Of a stretch of DNA of 64,000 bases, positions 8,068-21,150 are shown piece by piece; position 1 is the stretch's first letter, and each line of letters opens with the position of its first letter. The translations under genes were made by a program, and so were the position numbers. Under the pieces are notes generated by a model. That model was not told the DNA's origin. It did no database searches and was given only the letters and a program-made list of their open reading frames with translations. Origin of the DNA: Phytohabitans maris (lineage in GTDB: Bacteria; Actinomycetota; Actinomycetes; Mycobacteriales; Micromonosporaceae). The stretch is from assembly GCF_031085175.1 (NCBI RefSeq), contig NZ_JAVHUY010000018.1:62001-126000 (forward strand), written 5' to 3'.

Positions 8068-8088
8068 GCACAGACAGCACAGACGAGC

Positions 8089-8682
8089 ATGTACGAAGGC
8101 GCCATCCAGGACCTGATCGACGAGTTGGGTCGGCTCCCCGGCGTGGGTCCGAAGAGTGCCCAGCGGATCGCGTTCCACGTCCTTTCCGCCGACCCGGCGG
8201 ATGTCACCCGGCTGGCCACCGCGCTGCGCAAGGTCAAGGAGCTCGTGCGCTTCTGCACGACCTGCTACAACGTTGCCGAGTCCGAGCAGTGCCGGATCTG
8301 CCGCGACCCGCGCCGCACCGACGAGGTGCTGTGCGTGGTCGAGGAGCCCAAGGACGTGGTGGCGATCGAGCGGACCGGGGAGTTTCGCGGGCGATACCAC
8401 GTGCTCGGCGGGGCGATCAATCCGCTGGAGGGTATCGGCCCGGACAACCTGCGCATCCGCGAGCTGATGGCGCGGCTGAGCGGGGGCGAGGTCAAGGAGC
8501 TGATCCTGGCCACCGATCCCAATACCGAGGGCGAGGCGACCGCCACCTATCTGGCCTTGCTGGTCAAGCCGATGGGCATCGCGGTCACCCGCCTCGCGAG
8601 TGGCCTTCCGGTCGGTGGTGATCTTGAATACGCCGATGAGATCACGCTCGGTAGAGCATTCGAGGGTCGCCGGGCCATCTGA
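8089..8682 (+). CDS. recR: Recombination mediator RecR
   Basis: 197 aa, normal length. N-terminal HhH region [21 protein letters not shown], a four-cysteine zinc finger ([16 protein letters not shown]), and a Toprim domain beginning [21 protein letters not shown]. With RecO and RecF it loads RecA onto SSB-coated single-stranded DNA during gap repair. Last gene of the dnaX-ybaB-recR unit. Confidence 0.95.
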   Translation: MYEGAIQDLIDELGRLPGVGPKSAQRIAFHVLSADPADVTRLATALRKVKELVRFCTTCYNVAESEQCRICRDPRRTDEVLCVVEEPKDVVAIERTGEFRGRYHVLGGAINPLEGIGPDNLRIRELMARLSGGEVKELILATDPNTEGEATATYLALLVKPMGIAVTRLASGLPVGGDLEYADEITLGRAFEGRRAI

Positions 8683-8942
8683 GCGGGACGCCGCGCCATC
8701 TGACAGCGTGCCCGGGAAACATCGTCGTGATGTAACAACTTCGCATCGACAAACTTAGGACAAAGGGGCCGTTTGCCCACAGCCTGTCGATCTTCTATGC
8801 GTTGACCGTGGCGGCAAGGACACGATCCGGTACCAACCCTTATTCGGCTGGTTTTCGGCGGGTAAGAGCGCCCGCTAGTGTCGCGCCATCGGTGACCCCC
8901 GTCACCGCGTATGTCCGTACCCCAAGGACGAGGTGAAGCACC

Positions 8943-10610
8943 ATGCGTGCAGCAAGGCCCAAGGCCGCTATCGCGGTCGTTGCGGTCGCGGCCCTCGCGG
9001 TAGCCGGCTGTGCCGAGAGCGATCGCGACAACGAGGGCTCAGGCCAGAGCACCAAAGACACCCTGGTCTTCGGCACAGCCGGAGATCCCAAGGTGCTCGA
9101 CCCGAGCCTCGCCAGCGACGGTGAGTCGCTGCGTGTCGCCCGCCAGATCTTCGAGACCCTGGTCCGGCCCGAAGAGGGCGGCACAAAGGTCACCCCGGGT
9201 CTGGCCGAGAGTTGGACGCCGGACGCCACCGGCACGGTGTGGACGTTCAAGCTGCGGTCGGGCGTGAAGTTCCACGACGGTACGGACTTCAACGCCGAAG
9301 CGGTCTGCGTCAACTTCAACCGGTGGTACAACGCGACCGGCCTGATGCAGAGCGCCGACGTCACGGCGTACTGGCAGGACGTCATGGGTGGCTTCGCCAA
9401 GAACGAGGACCCCGAGCTCCCGCCGAGCCTCTTCAAGTCCTGCACGGTCAAGGACACGACGACGGTCGACCTCGCCTTCACGGCGGTCTCCAGCAAGATC
9501 CCGGCCGCCCTGATGCTGCCCTCGTTCTCCATCCACAGCCCGAAGGCGCTGCAGGAGTTCGACGCGAGCAACGTCAGCGGCACCGCCGACGACATCAAGT
9601 ACCCGTCGTACGCGATGGAGCACCCGACCGGCACCGGCCCGTTCAAGTTCAAGTCGTGGAACGTGGCGGACAAGACGCTCACCATCGAGCGCAACGAGGA
9701 CTACTGGGGCGACAAGGCAAAGCTCAAGACCCTCGTCTTCCGCACGATCTCCGACGAAAACGCGCGCAAGCAGGCCCTGCGCTCCGGTGACATCCAGGGG
9801 TACGACCTGGTGGGTCCCGCCGACGTCGAGCCGCTCAAGGGTGAGGGCTTCAACGTGCTGACCCGGCCCGCGTTCAACGTGCTTTACCTGGCCATCAACC
9901 AGAAGGGCAACCCGAAGCTCGCGGACGTCCGGGTGCGCCAGGCGATCGCGTACGCGCTGAACCGCCAGGCCCTGGTCGACTCGAAGCTGCCCCCGGGTGC
10001 CGAGGTGGCGACGCAGTTCCTGCCGTCCACGGTGGACGGTTGGAACGACCAGGTCACCAAGTACGACTACAACGTGCAGAAGGCCAAGGACCTGCTGGCC
10101 CAGGCGGGCGCGTCCAACCTGACGCTGCGCTTCCACTACCCGACCGAGGTCACCCGGCCGTACATGCCGAGCCCGAAGGACATCGCCGAGCTGCTCGCGG
10201 CCGACCTCAAGGCCGCCGGCATCAACGTGCAGACGATCCCGCTCAAGTGGACGCCGGACTACCTCAACGCCACCACCTCGGGCAACAAGCACGACCTGCA
10301 CCTGCTCGGCTGGACCGGTGACTACGGCGACGGCTACAACTTCATCGGCACGTTCTTCGCCCGGCAGAAGGACGAGTGGGGCTTCAACAACCCCGCCCTG
10401 TTCGAGAAGTTCGCCAAGGCCGACGGCACCGCCGACGCGGCCGCCCGCTACGCGCTCTACAAGGAGCTCAACGCCGACATCATGAACTTCCTGCCCGGCG
10501 TGCCGATCTCCCACTCGCCTCCGGCCCTTGTCCTCGGTAAGGACGTGACCGGCGTCAAGGCAAGCCCGCTCACGGATGAGCGGTACGCCACCGCCGAGTT
10601 CAAGTCCTGA
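8943..10610 (+). CDS. Peptide/nickel-type ABC transporter substrate-binding lipoprotein
   Basis: 555 aa. Signal peptide with lipobox VAGC (Cys about residue 22) indicates a lipid-anchored extracytoplasmic protein. The body fits SBP family 5 (oligopeptide/dipeptide): VFGTAGDPKVLDPSLASDGES near the N-terminus, then the LAESWTPDATGTVWTFKLRSGVKFHDG signature. It captures substrate for the permeases encoded downstream; peptides are the most likely ligand but the substrate is not determinable. GAGGTG precedes the ATG. The 260-bp upstream gap should hold the operon promoter; I cannot place it confidently. Confidence 0.9.
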   Translation: MRAARPKAAIAVVAVAALAVAGCAESDRDNEGSGQSTKDTLVFGTAGDPKVLDPSLASDGESLRVARQIFETLVRPEEGGTKVTPGLAESWTPDATGTVWTFKLRSGVKFHDGTDFNAEAVCVNFNRWYNATGLMQSADVTAYWQDVMGGFAKNEDPELPPSLFKSCTVKDTTTVDLAFTAVSSKIPAALMLPSFSIHSPKALQEFDASNVSGTADDIKYPSYAMEHPTGTGPFKFKSWNVADKTLTIERNEDYWGDKAKLKTLVFRTISDENARKQALRSGDIQGYDLVGPADVEPLKGEGFNVLTRPAFNVLYLAINQKGNPKLADVRVRQAIAYALNRQALVDSKLPPGAEVATQFLPSTVDGWNDQVTKYDYNVQKAKDLLAQAGASNLTLRFHYPTEVTRPYMPSPKDIAELLAADLKAAGINVQTIPLKWTPDYLNATTSGNKHDLHLLGWTGDYGDGYNFIGTFFARQKDEWGFNNPALFEKFAKADGTADAAARYALYKELNADIMNFLPGVPISHSPPALVLGKDVTGVKASPLTDERYATAEFKS

Positions 10611-10633
10611 AATATATATAGATAGGAACGCGT

Positions 10634-10660
10634 GGGCGGGCACTCACCAGGTGCCCGCCC
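10634..10660 (+). other. Intercistronic hairpin after the binding-protein gene
   Basis: Perfect 10-bp stem GGGCGGGCAC/GTGCCCGCCC with a 7-nt loop, not followed by a T-run. In importer operons such a structure often protects the binding-protein mRNA and lowers expression of the downstream permeases; that role is inferred from position. Confidence 0.6.
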
Positions 10661-10690
10661 GCGCGGCCCTCTTCAACCGCCGAGGCGCCC

Positions 10691-11695
10691 GTGTTCCGAT
10701 TCATCGTCAGACGGCTGCTCCAGCTGATACCAACGCTGTTCGGCCTGTCGATCCTGCTCTTCATCTGGTTGCACCGCCTCCCCGGCGGTCCGGAGACCGC
10801 ACTGCTCGGTGAGCGCGGCACACCCGAGTCGCGCGCTCAGATCCGGGAAAGCCTGGGCCTGAACGAGCCGCTCCCGATCCAGTACGGCCGCTTCGTCAAG
10901 CGGCTCGTCCGGCTCGACCTGGGTACGTCGATCTCCACCAAGCGCGACGTGACCACCGAGTTCCTGCAGCGCTTCCCCGGTACGGTCGAGCTGACCATCA
11001 CGGCCATGCTGATCGCGATCGGCGTGGGCATCCCGCTCGGCTACCTCGCCGCACGGCGCCGTGGCTCGTTTCTCGACCAGGCCTCGGTGGGCGGCTCACT
11101 GCTCGGCACCTGCGTACCGATCTTCTTCCTGGCGTACGTGCTGAAGGCGATCTTCGCGGAAAACCTCGGCTGGTTTCCGAGCATCGGGCGGCAGGACCCC
11201 TCGATCGACGCCACCCACGTCACAAACTTCTTCGTGCTCGACGGCCTCATGACCCGGGAGTGGGACGCGGCCGCCGACGCGATCTGGCACCTGATCCTGC
11301 CGGGCGTCGCGCTGGCCAGCATCCCGCTCGCGATCATCGTGCGGATCACCCGGGCGAGCGTGCTCGAGGTGCTCGGCGAAGACTTCGTGCGTACGGCCGA
11401 GGCCAAGGGCCTGACCGAGCGCACCGTTCGCCGCCGGCACGTGCTGCGCAACGCGATGCTGCCGGTGGCCACCTCGATCGGCCTGCTGACCGGCCTGCTC
11501 CTCTCCGGCGCGGTGCTGACCGAGACGGTCTTCGCGTTCAGCGGCATCGGCGCGTTCATCTACGACGCGATCAGCAACCTGGACTACCCGGTGCTGATGG
11601 GCTTCATCATGATCATCGCGGTCATCTTCGCGCTGGTGAACCTGCTGGTCGACGTCTCATACAGCCTGATCGACCCGAGGGTGAGGGTGCGATGA
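10691..11695 (+). CDS. ABC transporter permease, DppB type
   Basis: 334 aa from a GTG start. N-terminal FRFIVRRLLQLIPTLFGLSILLF is the typical DppB/OppB first segment; about six membrane helices follow. The cytoplasmic loop DFVRTAEAKGLTERTVRRRHVLRNAMLPV is the EAA motif that contacts the ATPases. Pairs with the DppC-type permease, whose ATG overlaps this stop codon (ATGA). Confidence 0.92.
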   Translation: MFRFIVRRLLQLIPTLFGLSILLFIWLHRLPGGPETALLGERGTPESRAQIRESLGLNEPLPIQYGRFVKRLVRLDLGTSISTKRDVTTEFLQRFPGTVELTITAMLIAIGVGIPLGYLAARRRGSFLDQASVGGSLLGTCVPIFFLAYVLKAIFAENLGWFPSIGRQDPSIDATHVTNFFVLDGLMTREWDAAADAIWHLILPGVALASIPLAIIVRITRASVLEVLGEDFVRTAEAKGLTERTVRRRHVLRNAMLPVATSIGLLTGLLLSGAVLTETVFAFSGIGAFIYDAISNLDYPVLMGFIMIIAVIFALVNLLVDVSYSLIDPRVRVR

Positions 11696-12663
11696 CGCTC
11701 GCTCCCGGCAAGAAGAAGGAAAAGCTGGACCGGCTCGCCGAACTCTCCGCCGTCCACGACGACGAGCGGGGCGTCAGCCTGTGGCGGGAGGCGATGCGGC
11801 GGCTGCGGCGTAATCCGGCCGCCATCGTCGGCGCGGTCATCCTCGCCGCTTTCGTGCTGGTCGCAGTCATCGGCCCGTTCCTCGTGCCGTACGAGCCGAC
11901 CGACACCATCGGCGTCCGGGAAAAGGTGGTCAGCTCGGGCCACGGGATCATCCCCGGCCCCTCCGCCGACCACTGGCTCGGATACGACCACCAGGGGCGT
12001 GACGAGTTCAGCCGGATGGTCGTGGGTGCCCGCCAGACCCTGATCGTGGGCATCGTCTCGACGCTCATCGGCCTGACGATCGGCGTCCTGATCGGCGGCG
12101 TCGCCGGTGCGGCGGCGGGGCTGGGCGGCCGGTGGGGGCGGCTCGTCGACAACGTCCTGATGCGGATCGTCGACATGATGCTCTCGCTGCCGAGCCTGCT
12201 GCTCGCGGTCAGCGTCGCGGCGCTCCTCGGGCCGAGCCTCGTCACCGTCATGATCGCGGTCGGCATGGTGTCGGTGCCCGTCTTCGCCCGGCTGCTGCGC
12301 GGTGCGATGATCGCGCAGGCCAACCGCGACTACGTGCTGGCGGCGAGCTCGCTCGGCGTCCGCAAGTCGAAGATCGCGATCAGCCACATCGTGCCCAACT
12401 CGCTCGCCCCGGTCATCGTGCAGGCCACGCTGACCCTCGCCACGGCCATCATCGAGGTCGCCGCGCTCTCCTTCCTCGGCCTCGGCAACCCCGACTCCGC
12501 CGTACCCGAGTGGGGACTCATGCTGGCCGACGCGCAGAAGTACCTCGACGTGCGTCCCGGCCTGGCGATCTACCCAGCGGTGGGCATCATCATCACCGCG
12601 CTGGGCTTCACGCTGCTCGGCGAGGCGATGCGCGAGGCCCTCGACCCGAAGCTGCGGAGGTGA
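11692..12663 (+). CDS. ABC transporter permease, DppC type
   Basis: 323 aa. A cytoplasmic N-terminus is followed by RRLRRNPAAIVGAVILAAFVLVAVIGPF (first helix), the HWLGYDHQGRDEFSRMVVGARQTL signature of DppC/OppC proteins, and the EAA loop NRDYVLAASSLGVRKSKIAISHIVPNS. The start overlaps dppB by 4 nt, so translation is coupled. Forms the membrane channel with the preceding permease. Confidence 0.92.
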   Translation: MTLAPGKKKEKLDRLAELSAVHDDERGVSLWREAMRRLRRNPAAIVGAVILAAFVLVAVIGPFLVPYEPTDTIGVREKVVSSGHGIIPGPSADHWLGYDHQGRDEFSRMVVGARQTLIVGIVSTLIGLTIGVLIGGVAGAAAGLGGRWGRLVDNVLMRIVDMMLSLPSLLLAVSVAALLGPSLVTVMIAVGMVSVPVFARLLRGAMIAQANRDYVLAASSLGVRKSKIAISHIVPNSLAPVIVQATLTLATAIIEVAALSFLGLGNPDSAVPEWGLMLADAQKYLDVRPGLAIYPAVGIIITALGFTLLGEAMREALDPKLRR

Positions 12664-12671
12664 GGCGACCA

Positions 12672-12893
12672 GTGAGCGGGAGCCGGGAGGCTACGGGCCT
12701 CCACCAAGGCGGCGGACGAGCGCCGAGCGGCGGAGCGGGGTAGGCGTGAGCGGGAGCCGGGAGGCTACGGGCCTTGACCACGATGGCGGACGAGCGCCGA
12801 GCGGCGGAGCGGGGTAGGCGTGAGCGGGAGCCGGGAGGCTACGGGCCTTGACCACGATGGCGGACGAGCGCCGAGCGGCGGAGCGGGGTAGGC
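12672..12893 (+). repeat. Three tandem copies of a 74-bp repeat
   Basis: Units begin at 12672, 12746 and 12820, each with GTGAGCGGGAGCCGGGAGGC, and end in GAGCGGGGTAGGC. Copies 2 and 3 are nearly identical; copy 1 differs around the middle. Each unit reads as a 23-codon frame (GTG to TAG) preceded by the purine-rich GAGCGGGG end of the previous unit. The last unit supplies the probable ribosome site of the next ATPase gene. The array fills the whole gap between permease and ATPase genes. Confidence 0.9.
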
Positions 12894-12894
12894 A

Positions 12895-13889
<995 letters not shown>

Positions 13890-13893
<4 letters not shown>

Positions 13894-15029
13894 CTCTTCC
13901 AGCCACGGATGTGGGTACCACTCGCGCGGGCGCCACCGATGCGCTCGTGGAGGTGCGCGACCTCAAGGTGCACTTCCCGATCACGACGGGCGTCCTCTTC
14001 GACCGGGTGGTCGGCCACGTGAAGGCCGTCGACGGGGTCGACCTGACCGTGCCGCGCGGCCAGACGTACGGCCTGGTGGGCGAGTCGGGCTGCGGCAAGT
14101 CGACGCTCGGCCGGGCGATCCTCCAGCTCACCCCGCCGACCGCGGGCGAGGTGCGGTTTGACGGCATGGAGCTGACCCGGCTCTCTGCGGGCAAGATGCG
14201 CGGCCTGCGGCGGCGCATGCAGATGATCTTCCAGGACCCGATGTCCAGCCTGGACCCCCGGCAAAACGTCGAGTCCATCCTCACCGAGGGCCTGGCCGCA
14301 CACGGGATCGGCGCCGGCCGGTCCGAGCGCCGCGACATCATCAACCGGACGCTCGACGCGGTCGGCCTGCCGCACTGGGCGCTCTCCCGCTACCCGCACG
14401 AGTTCTCCGGCGGCCAGCGGCAGCGGATCGGCATCGCCCGGGCGCTGGTGCTCGGGCCCGAGCTGATCGTCGCCGACGAGCCGGTCTCCGCGCTCGACGT
14501 CTCGATCCAGGCCCAGGTCATCAACCTCCTGGACGAACTGCAGGAGGAGCTCGGCCTCACCTACCTGGTGATCGCGCACGACCTCGCGGTGGTGCGCCAC
14601 ATCTCCGACGTGGTCGGCGTGATGTACCTGGGCGCGCTGGTCGAGGAGGCGCCGAGCGACCGGCTGTACCGCGAGCCGCTGCACCCGTACACCCGGGCGC
14701 TGATGTCGGCCGTGCCGGTGCCCGACCCCGACCTCGAAGACCGGCGCGAGCGCATCCTGCTCGCCGGCGACCTGCCCTCACCGGCCAACCCGCCCTCCGG
14801 CTGCCGCTTTCACACCCGTTGCCCGTGGGCGCAGCCGACCCGCTGCGCCGACGAGCGACCGGTGCTGCGCGACGTGGGCGGCACCAAGGTGGCCTGTCAC
14901 TGGGCGGAGCAGATCGCCTCGGGTGAGCTGCGGCCACACGAGGTGCGGGTCGAGCTGGTCCGCCCCGGCGACGAGGGCGAGGCGCCGTCCATCGTCTCCG
15001 CGCCCAGCGAGCCGGGAACCTACGTATAG
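13890..15029 (+). CDS. ABC transporter ATP-binding protein, DppF type
   Basis: 379 aa from the ATG at 13890, which overlaps the DppD stop (ATGA) and is preceded by AGAGGAGG. Longer upstream frames are excluded by this overlap. Walker [10 protein letters not shown], signature FSGGQRQR, Walker [20 protein letters not shown]-loop, and a C-terminal cysteine cluster ([15 protein letters not shown]). A longer N-terminal lead than DppD (the interruption [20 protein letters not shown]) is characteristic of DppF/OppF. Last gene of the importer operon. Confidence 0.93.
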
Positions 15030-15043
15030 AGACATTTATGCCC

Positions 15044-15066
15044 CGGTCCGCGCCAGCGGCGGACCG
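15044..15066 (+). terminator. Terminator hairpin after the importer operon
   Basis: 8-bp stem CGGTCCGC/GCGGACCG with 7-nt loop followed by TTTG, 15 bp after the dppF-type stop codon. Confidence 0.6.
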
Positions 15067-15216
15067 TTTGCGCGGGGTCCCCGGGGAAACGTGGAGCGCA
15101 GCGGAGCGTTTTCTTGGGGTGCTTTCCCGCGGGCACCGCTGCGGCCGGCGGCGAGCTGGCGCTCGCCGAGATCCCCGGCCTCCGCTGCCGGGTCCGCGAG
15201 ACAAGGCCAGCCGGGA

Positions 15217-15468
15217 TTAGCCCTCGGGGCGGTTGAGCAGGGCGACCGCGATCGTGTGCACCGCGGCGAGGTCGGCCGGGTCGGTCAGGGTGGCCCGCCC
15301 GCCGGTCACGGTGTACCACTCGTCGGCGTCCTTGTACTGGACGCGCAGGGTGACGTCGCTGCCGGAGAGCTCGCTGCGCAGCGTCAGGTCGCCGGTGACG
15401 ACGCCGACCTCGTCGGTCATGACGCCGCCGGGACCTGCGGTGATGTCGGTTGTCTGCTCAGCCATCAC
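15217..15468 (-). CDS. Small conserved-looking protein of unknown function
   Basis: 83 aa from GTG (15468) or 82 aa from the ATG three bases inside. An amphipathic beta-rich sequence (GDLTLRSELSGSDVTLRVQYKDADEWYTVTGG) with a C-terminal helix (PADLAAVHTIAVALL). No signal peptide or membrane segment. I do not recognise a named family. It is convergent with the ABC operon and follows the HNH lipoprotein gene on the same strand, 15 bp apart, so the two may be cotranscribed. Confidence 0.7.
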   Translation of the reverse strand: MMAEQTTDITAGPGGVMTDEVGVVTGDLTLRSELSGSDVTLRVQYKDADEWYTVTGGRATLTDPADLAAVHTIAVALLNRPEG

Positions 15469-15483
15469 CGCAGTGTAGGGACG

Positions 15484-16119
15484 TCACTCCGGCGCGGCCG
15501 AGCAGGTGTCCAGCATGTCCGACAAGGCCGCTTTCTCCGTCGTGGTGATCCTGAGCTGCCAGAAGTGCTTCACCGCGATCCAGTCCACCGCGTAGTCGCA
15601 CCAGAACTCGCGGTTGGCCGGCTTCCACTGTGACGGGTCCTGGTCGCCCTTGGCCCGGTTGGACGAGGCCGACACCGCGATCAGCTGCGGCCGGGTCAGG
15701 TCGTTGGCGAAGTCGCCGCGCCGCTCGTCGTCCCACTTGTCGGCGCCGGACCGCCAGGCGTTCGCCAGCGGCACCATGTGGTCGATGTCCACGCCGGACG
15801 GCTCGGTGACGGTGCGCTCGTCGTACACGCTGACCCACCGCCCGCCGACCACGTTGCAGCCGCTGAGCTTGACGTCTTTGCCATCCCGCTCGAGCACCGT
15901 GTCGCGTACGTCGCAGTTGCGGCCGGCGTCGCGCCAGTGCGGAAAGCGCTCGCGGCTGTACCCGCGCATCGAACCCGCCTTGGCGACGGTGAGCTGGCCG
16001 AGCAGGCGGGCCGAGTCGCCGGCGTCCGGTCCGGTACTGGTGGTGCCGGTGGCGTCCTCGACCGGCACGCAGCCGGCGAGGACCAGGACGGCGGCGCAGA
16101 GGGTGGGGATGAGGCGCAC
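15484..16119 (-). CDS. HNH-family nuclease-like lipoprotein
   Basis: 211 aa. Signal peptide with lipobox LVLAGC (Cys16). The segment SGVDIDHMVPLANAW, NDLTRPQLIAVSASSNRAKGDQDPSQW matches the HNH/DUF1524 (GmrSD C-terminal-like) family: an Asp-His pair, an Asn in the middle and a later Asn/Arg. Members are secreted or surface-anchored presumed nucleases, possibly for use of extracellular DNA. Four cysteines (CDVRD, SGCN, WCDY, DTC) could form disulfides. Divergent from the MFS gene. Confidence 0.8.
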   Translation of the reverse strand: MRLIPTLCAAVLVLAGCVPVEDATGTTSTGPDAGDSARLLGQLTVAKAGSMRGYSRERFPHWRDAGRNCDVRDTVLERDGKDVKLSGCNVVGGRWVSVYDERTVTEPSGVDIDHMVPLANAWRSGADKWDDERRGDFANDLTRPQLIAVSASSNRAKGDQDPSQWKPANREFWCDYAVDWIAVKHFWQLRITTTEKAALSDMLDTCSAAPE

Positions 16120-16218
16120 CCCTTCAGCTTGCGGGTCCTGCGGCGATCCGCACGGTAACCCGGCGCGGTTTCGGCGTTTCGCGGCTTAGGCCGCATCTCG
16201 CTGGGCAAAGCTGTAGTC

Positions 16219-19453
<3,235 letters not shown>

Positions 19454-19472
<19 letters not shown>

Positions 19473-19498
19473 CGGCGAAGAAGGAGCGCCTGCCACAT
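19454..19498 (-). CDS. leuL: leuA leader peptide (14 aa)
   Basis: Minus-strand ATG at 19498 encodes MWQALLLRRRDEAL then TAG. Three consecutive leucine codons (CTC CTT CTT) plus a fourth at the end mark it as a leucine-sensing leader peptide. It begins about 10 nt after a -10 box, so the transcript is nearly leaderless, and it ends 88 nt before leuA. Confidence 0.75.
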
Positions 19499-19508
19499 GA
19501 CAATCGAC

Positions 19509-19538
19509 ACTTTAGGTGATCGACCCCTGGTTTACCAA
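19509..19538 (-). promoter_or_regulatory. leuA promoter, inside nitroreductase gene end
   Basis: On the minus strand TTGGTA (19538-19533), an 18-bp spacer, then TAAAGT (19514-19509). The -10 box contains the TAA stop codon of the upstream nitroreductase gene (19512-19514). Start of transcription is expected just before the leader ATG. Confidence 0.5.
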
Positions 19539-20060
19539 GAGCTGGGCGATGGAAGCGCGGGTGCGCAGCGCCGTCTCCCAGGTCCGGAGGTCGGGCGGGA
19601 GGATCGCCGGGTCACCCAGCCGCCCGATCGCCACCACGACGGATGGGCGCAGGTCGTCGGCCATTTCGAGGTCGGAACGAAGGCCGTCCCCATCGAAGTC
19701 GGCGATCTGGTGGACGTGCAGCCGGAGCGCGGTGGCCTGCACCGTGAGATGCGCCACGGCCTGGCCCAGGTCGTACGGCGCGTGGGGCAGGGCCGCATCG
19801 TCGAGGTGGGCGGCGACGATCAGCGCCGAGGCGTTGCCGGCCCAGCGCTGGCACTCGGTGGAGAGGTTTTCCAGGATCCGCTTGTACGTCTCTTCGTCCC
19901 GCCGGCCGACGGCGAACCGCCACGGCTGGCTGTTGGCGAACGACGGCGCCCAGCGGGCCGCCTCGAGCAGGGAGCCGACATCCTCGTCGGACAGGACGGC
20001 GACCGGGTCGAAGGCAAGCGGGCTCCACCGGGTCGCGAGCAAGGGGTGTAGCTCGGACAT
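19512..20060 (-). CDS. Nitroreductase family protein
   Basis: 182 aa. The N-terminal RWSPLAFDPVAVLSDEDVGSLLEAARWAPSFANSQPWRF is the FMN-binding signature of the nitroreductase superfamily (Arg near the N-terminus, SxxNxQPWRF). Predicted homodimeric flavoprotein oxidoreductase using NAD(P)H; physiological substrate unknown. Its 3' end overlaps the presumed leuA promoter, so it lies upstream of leuA in the same direction but leuA seems to have its own control. Confidence 0.85.
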   Translation of the reverse strand: MSELHPLLATRWSPLAFDPVAVLSDEDVGSLLEAARWAPSFANSQPWRFAVGRRDEETYKRILENLSTECQRWAGNASALIVAAHLDDAALPHAPYDLGQAVAHLTVQATALRLHVHQIADFDGDGLRSDLEMADDLRPSVVVAIGRLGDPAILPPDLRTWETALRTRASIAQLLVNQGSIT

Positions 20061-20136
20061 GGCGCCGAGTGTGCCGTATCGGACGCTCTGTCACCACTCG
20101 GGGGTCACCCGGCGTGTCTACTGATCAACTAAGGGT

Positions 20137-20916
20137 TTATGCGGAGGGGGTCGGTGACGGGGTGGGCGTGGGCGACGGCGGGGCGGCCATACCCAGCGGC
20201 TCCTGTGCCACGACCGGACCGGGGAGCGTGATCGCGGCTGGCGCGGCGGAGGGCTGGCCGGCGAGCAGGAGCGTGCCGAAGCTCACCTTCGCCCCGGTGA
20301 ACGTGCCATCCGGCGCATAGCAGTAGATACCGGCATCGAGCGGGGCGTTGACCGACGCGGTGGTCGTCTCCACGGAGAAGCAGGCTCCGCTCGCGCCGGG
20401 CAGCGGCTGCGCGGTCGAGACGGAGAGCGGCGCGGTGCGGTCGGTGAGGACCTCGCGCCAGTCGGTGAAGGGATGCTGCACCCGCGGATCGATGCCGCGG
20501 TCGAGCGCGCCGTCCGGCTCGGCGACCCGTACGCAGGTGGGCTGCACCGGCCGCTCGGCCGAGGGGAGCGCGCATTGGAAGAGTCCGGCGGCATTTTGCG
20601 CAATCGAGACGTCGGCGGTGCCGCCGAGCGCGCCGAGCGGTACGTCGACCCGCCAGCTGCCGTCGGCCGCGCTGGTCAGCACCACCGTACGGTCCGAGCG
20701 ACCCGGTGCCGACCAGGTGTACAGCGCGGTGATCTTGCGGTCCTGTGCGGCCGCCGCGAGCCCCGCGAGCTGTACGCGGGCGTCGGGCGCACCGGTCGGC
20801 GCGGCGGTCGTCGGCGCCCCCGCCTCGGGCGCCGGCTCGTCGGAGCCACAGGCGGTCAGTGCGACGAGCCCGAGGAGTGCCGCGGTGCCGGCGATTCCGC
20901 GCGTATACACGTTCAC
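20137..20916 (-). CDS. Lipoprotein of unknown function
   Basis: 259 aa from GTG at 20916 (a second GTG at 20910 is also possible). Signal peptide with lipobox LTACG, then a low-complexity Pro/Ala/Thr segment, a beta-rich body (KITALYTWSAPGRSDRTVVLTSAADGSWRVDVP), four cysteines, and a Pro/Thr/Ser tail (PPSPTPTPSPTPSA). Probably cell-surface anchored. No family recognised. It is divergent from lysC; the frame is open far upstream on this strand but that extension is antisense to lysC and not coding. Confidence 0.75.
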   Translation of the reverse strand: MNVYTRGIAGTAALLGLVALTACGSDEPAPEAGAPTTAAPTGAPDARVQLAGLAAAAQDRKITALYTWSAPGRSDRTVVLTSAADGSWRVDVPLGALGGTADVSIAQNAAGLFQCALPSAERPVQPTCVRVAEPDGALDRGIDPRVQHPFTDWREVLTDRTAPLSVSTAQPLPGASGACFSVETTTASVNAPLDAGIYCYAPDGTFTGAKVSFGTLLLAGQPSAAPAAITLPGPVVAQEPLGMAAPPSPTPTPSPTPSA

Positions 20917-21031
20917 ATTCTCTTGTCCCGGCCCGAGCGGAGCGGATGACACGCCGGGCGGCGGCGTGCCTCCCACACCGGGCGCCGGCCGGATGCTGGG
21001 ATCGCGTGTTCGGGTCGTCACAGGGCGCCGG

Positions 21032-21116
21032 TAACCTGGTGTCGTCTTACGTGGCGCCGCCGGCCTCGGACCGGCGGCGTCGGCACGTGAGGCGCTGTGG
21101 CCGGCATGCGGCCGGC
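21032..21116 (+). promoter_or_regulatory. lysC promoter and structured leader
   Basis: TAACCT (21032-21037) is a plausible -10 box about 115 bp before lysC. The leader contains two perfect hairpins: GCCGCCGG/CCGGCGGC (21056-21078) and GCCGGC/GCCGGC (21100-21116). Neither matches a riboswitch I know. A regulatory role is only suggested by position. Confidence 0.35.
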
Positions 21117-21150
21117 TGTGACGGGCGATGTGGGAAGGAGCGAGACTGCC

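Noticed and set aside
5122-8400. 1092-codon minus-strand frame antisense to dnaX-ybaB-recR
   Set aside because: Arg/His/Leu-rich shadow produced by GC-rich codon positions of three well-identified genes on the other strand.
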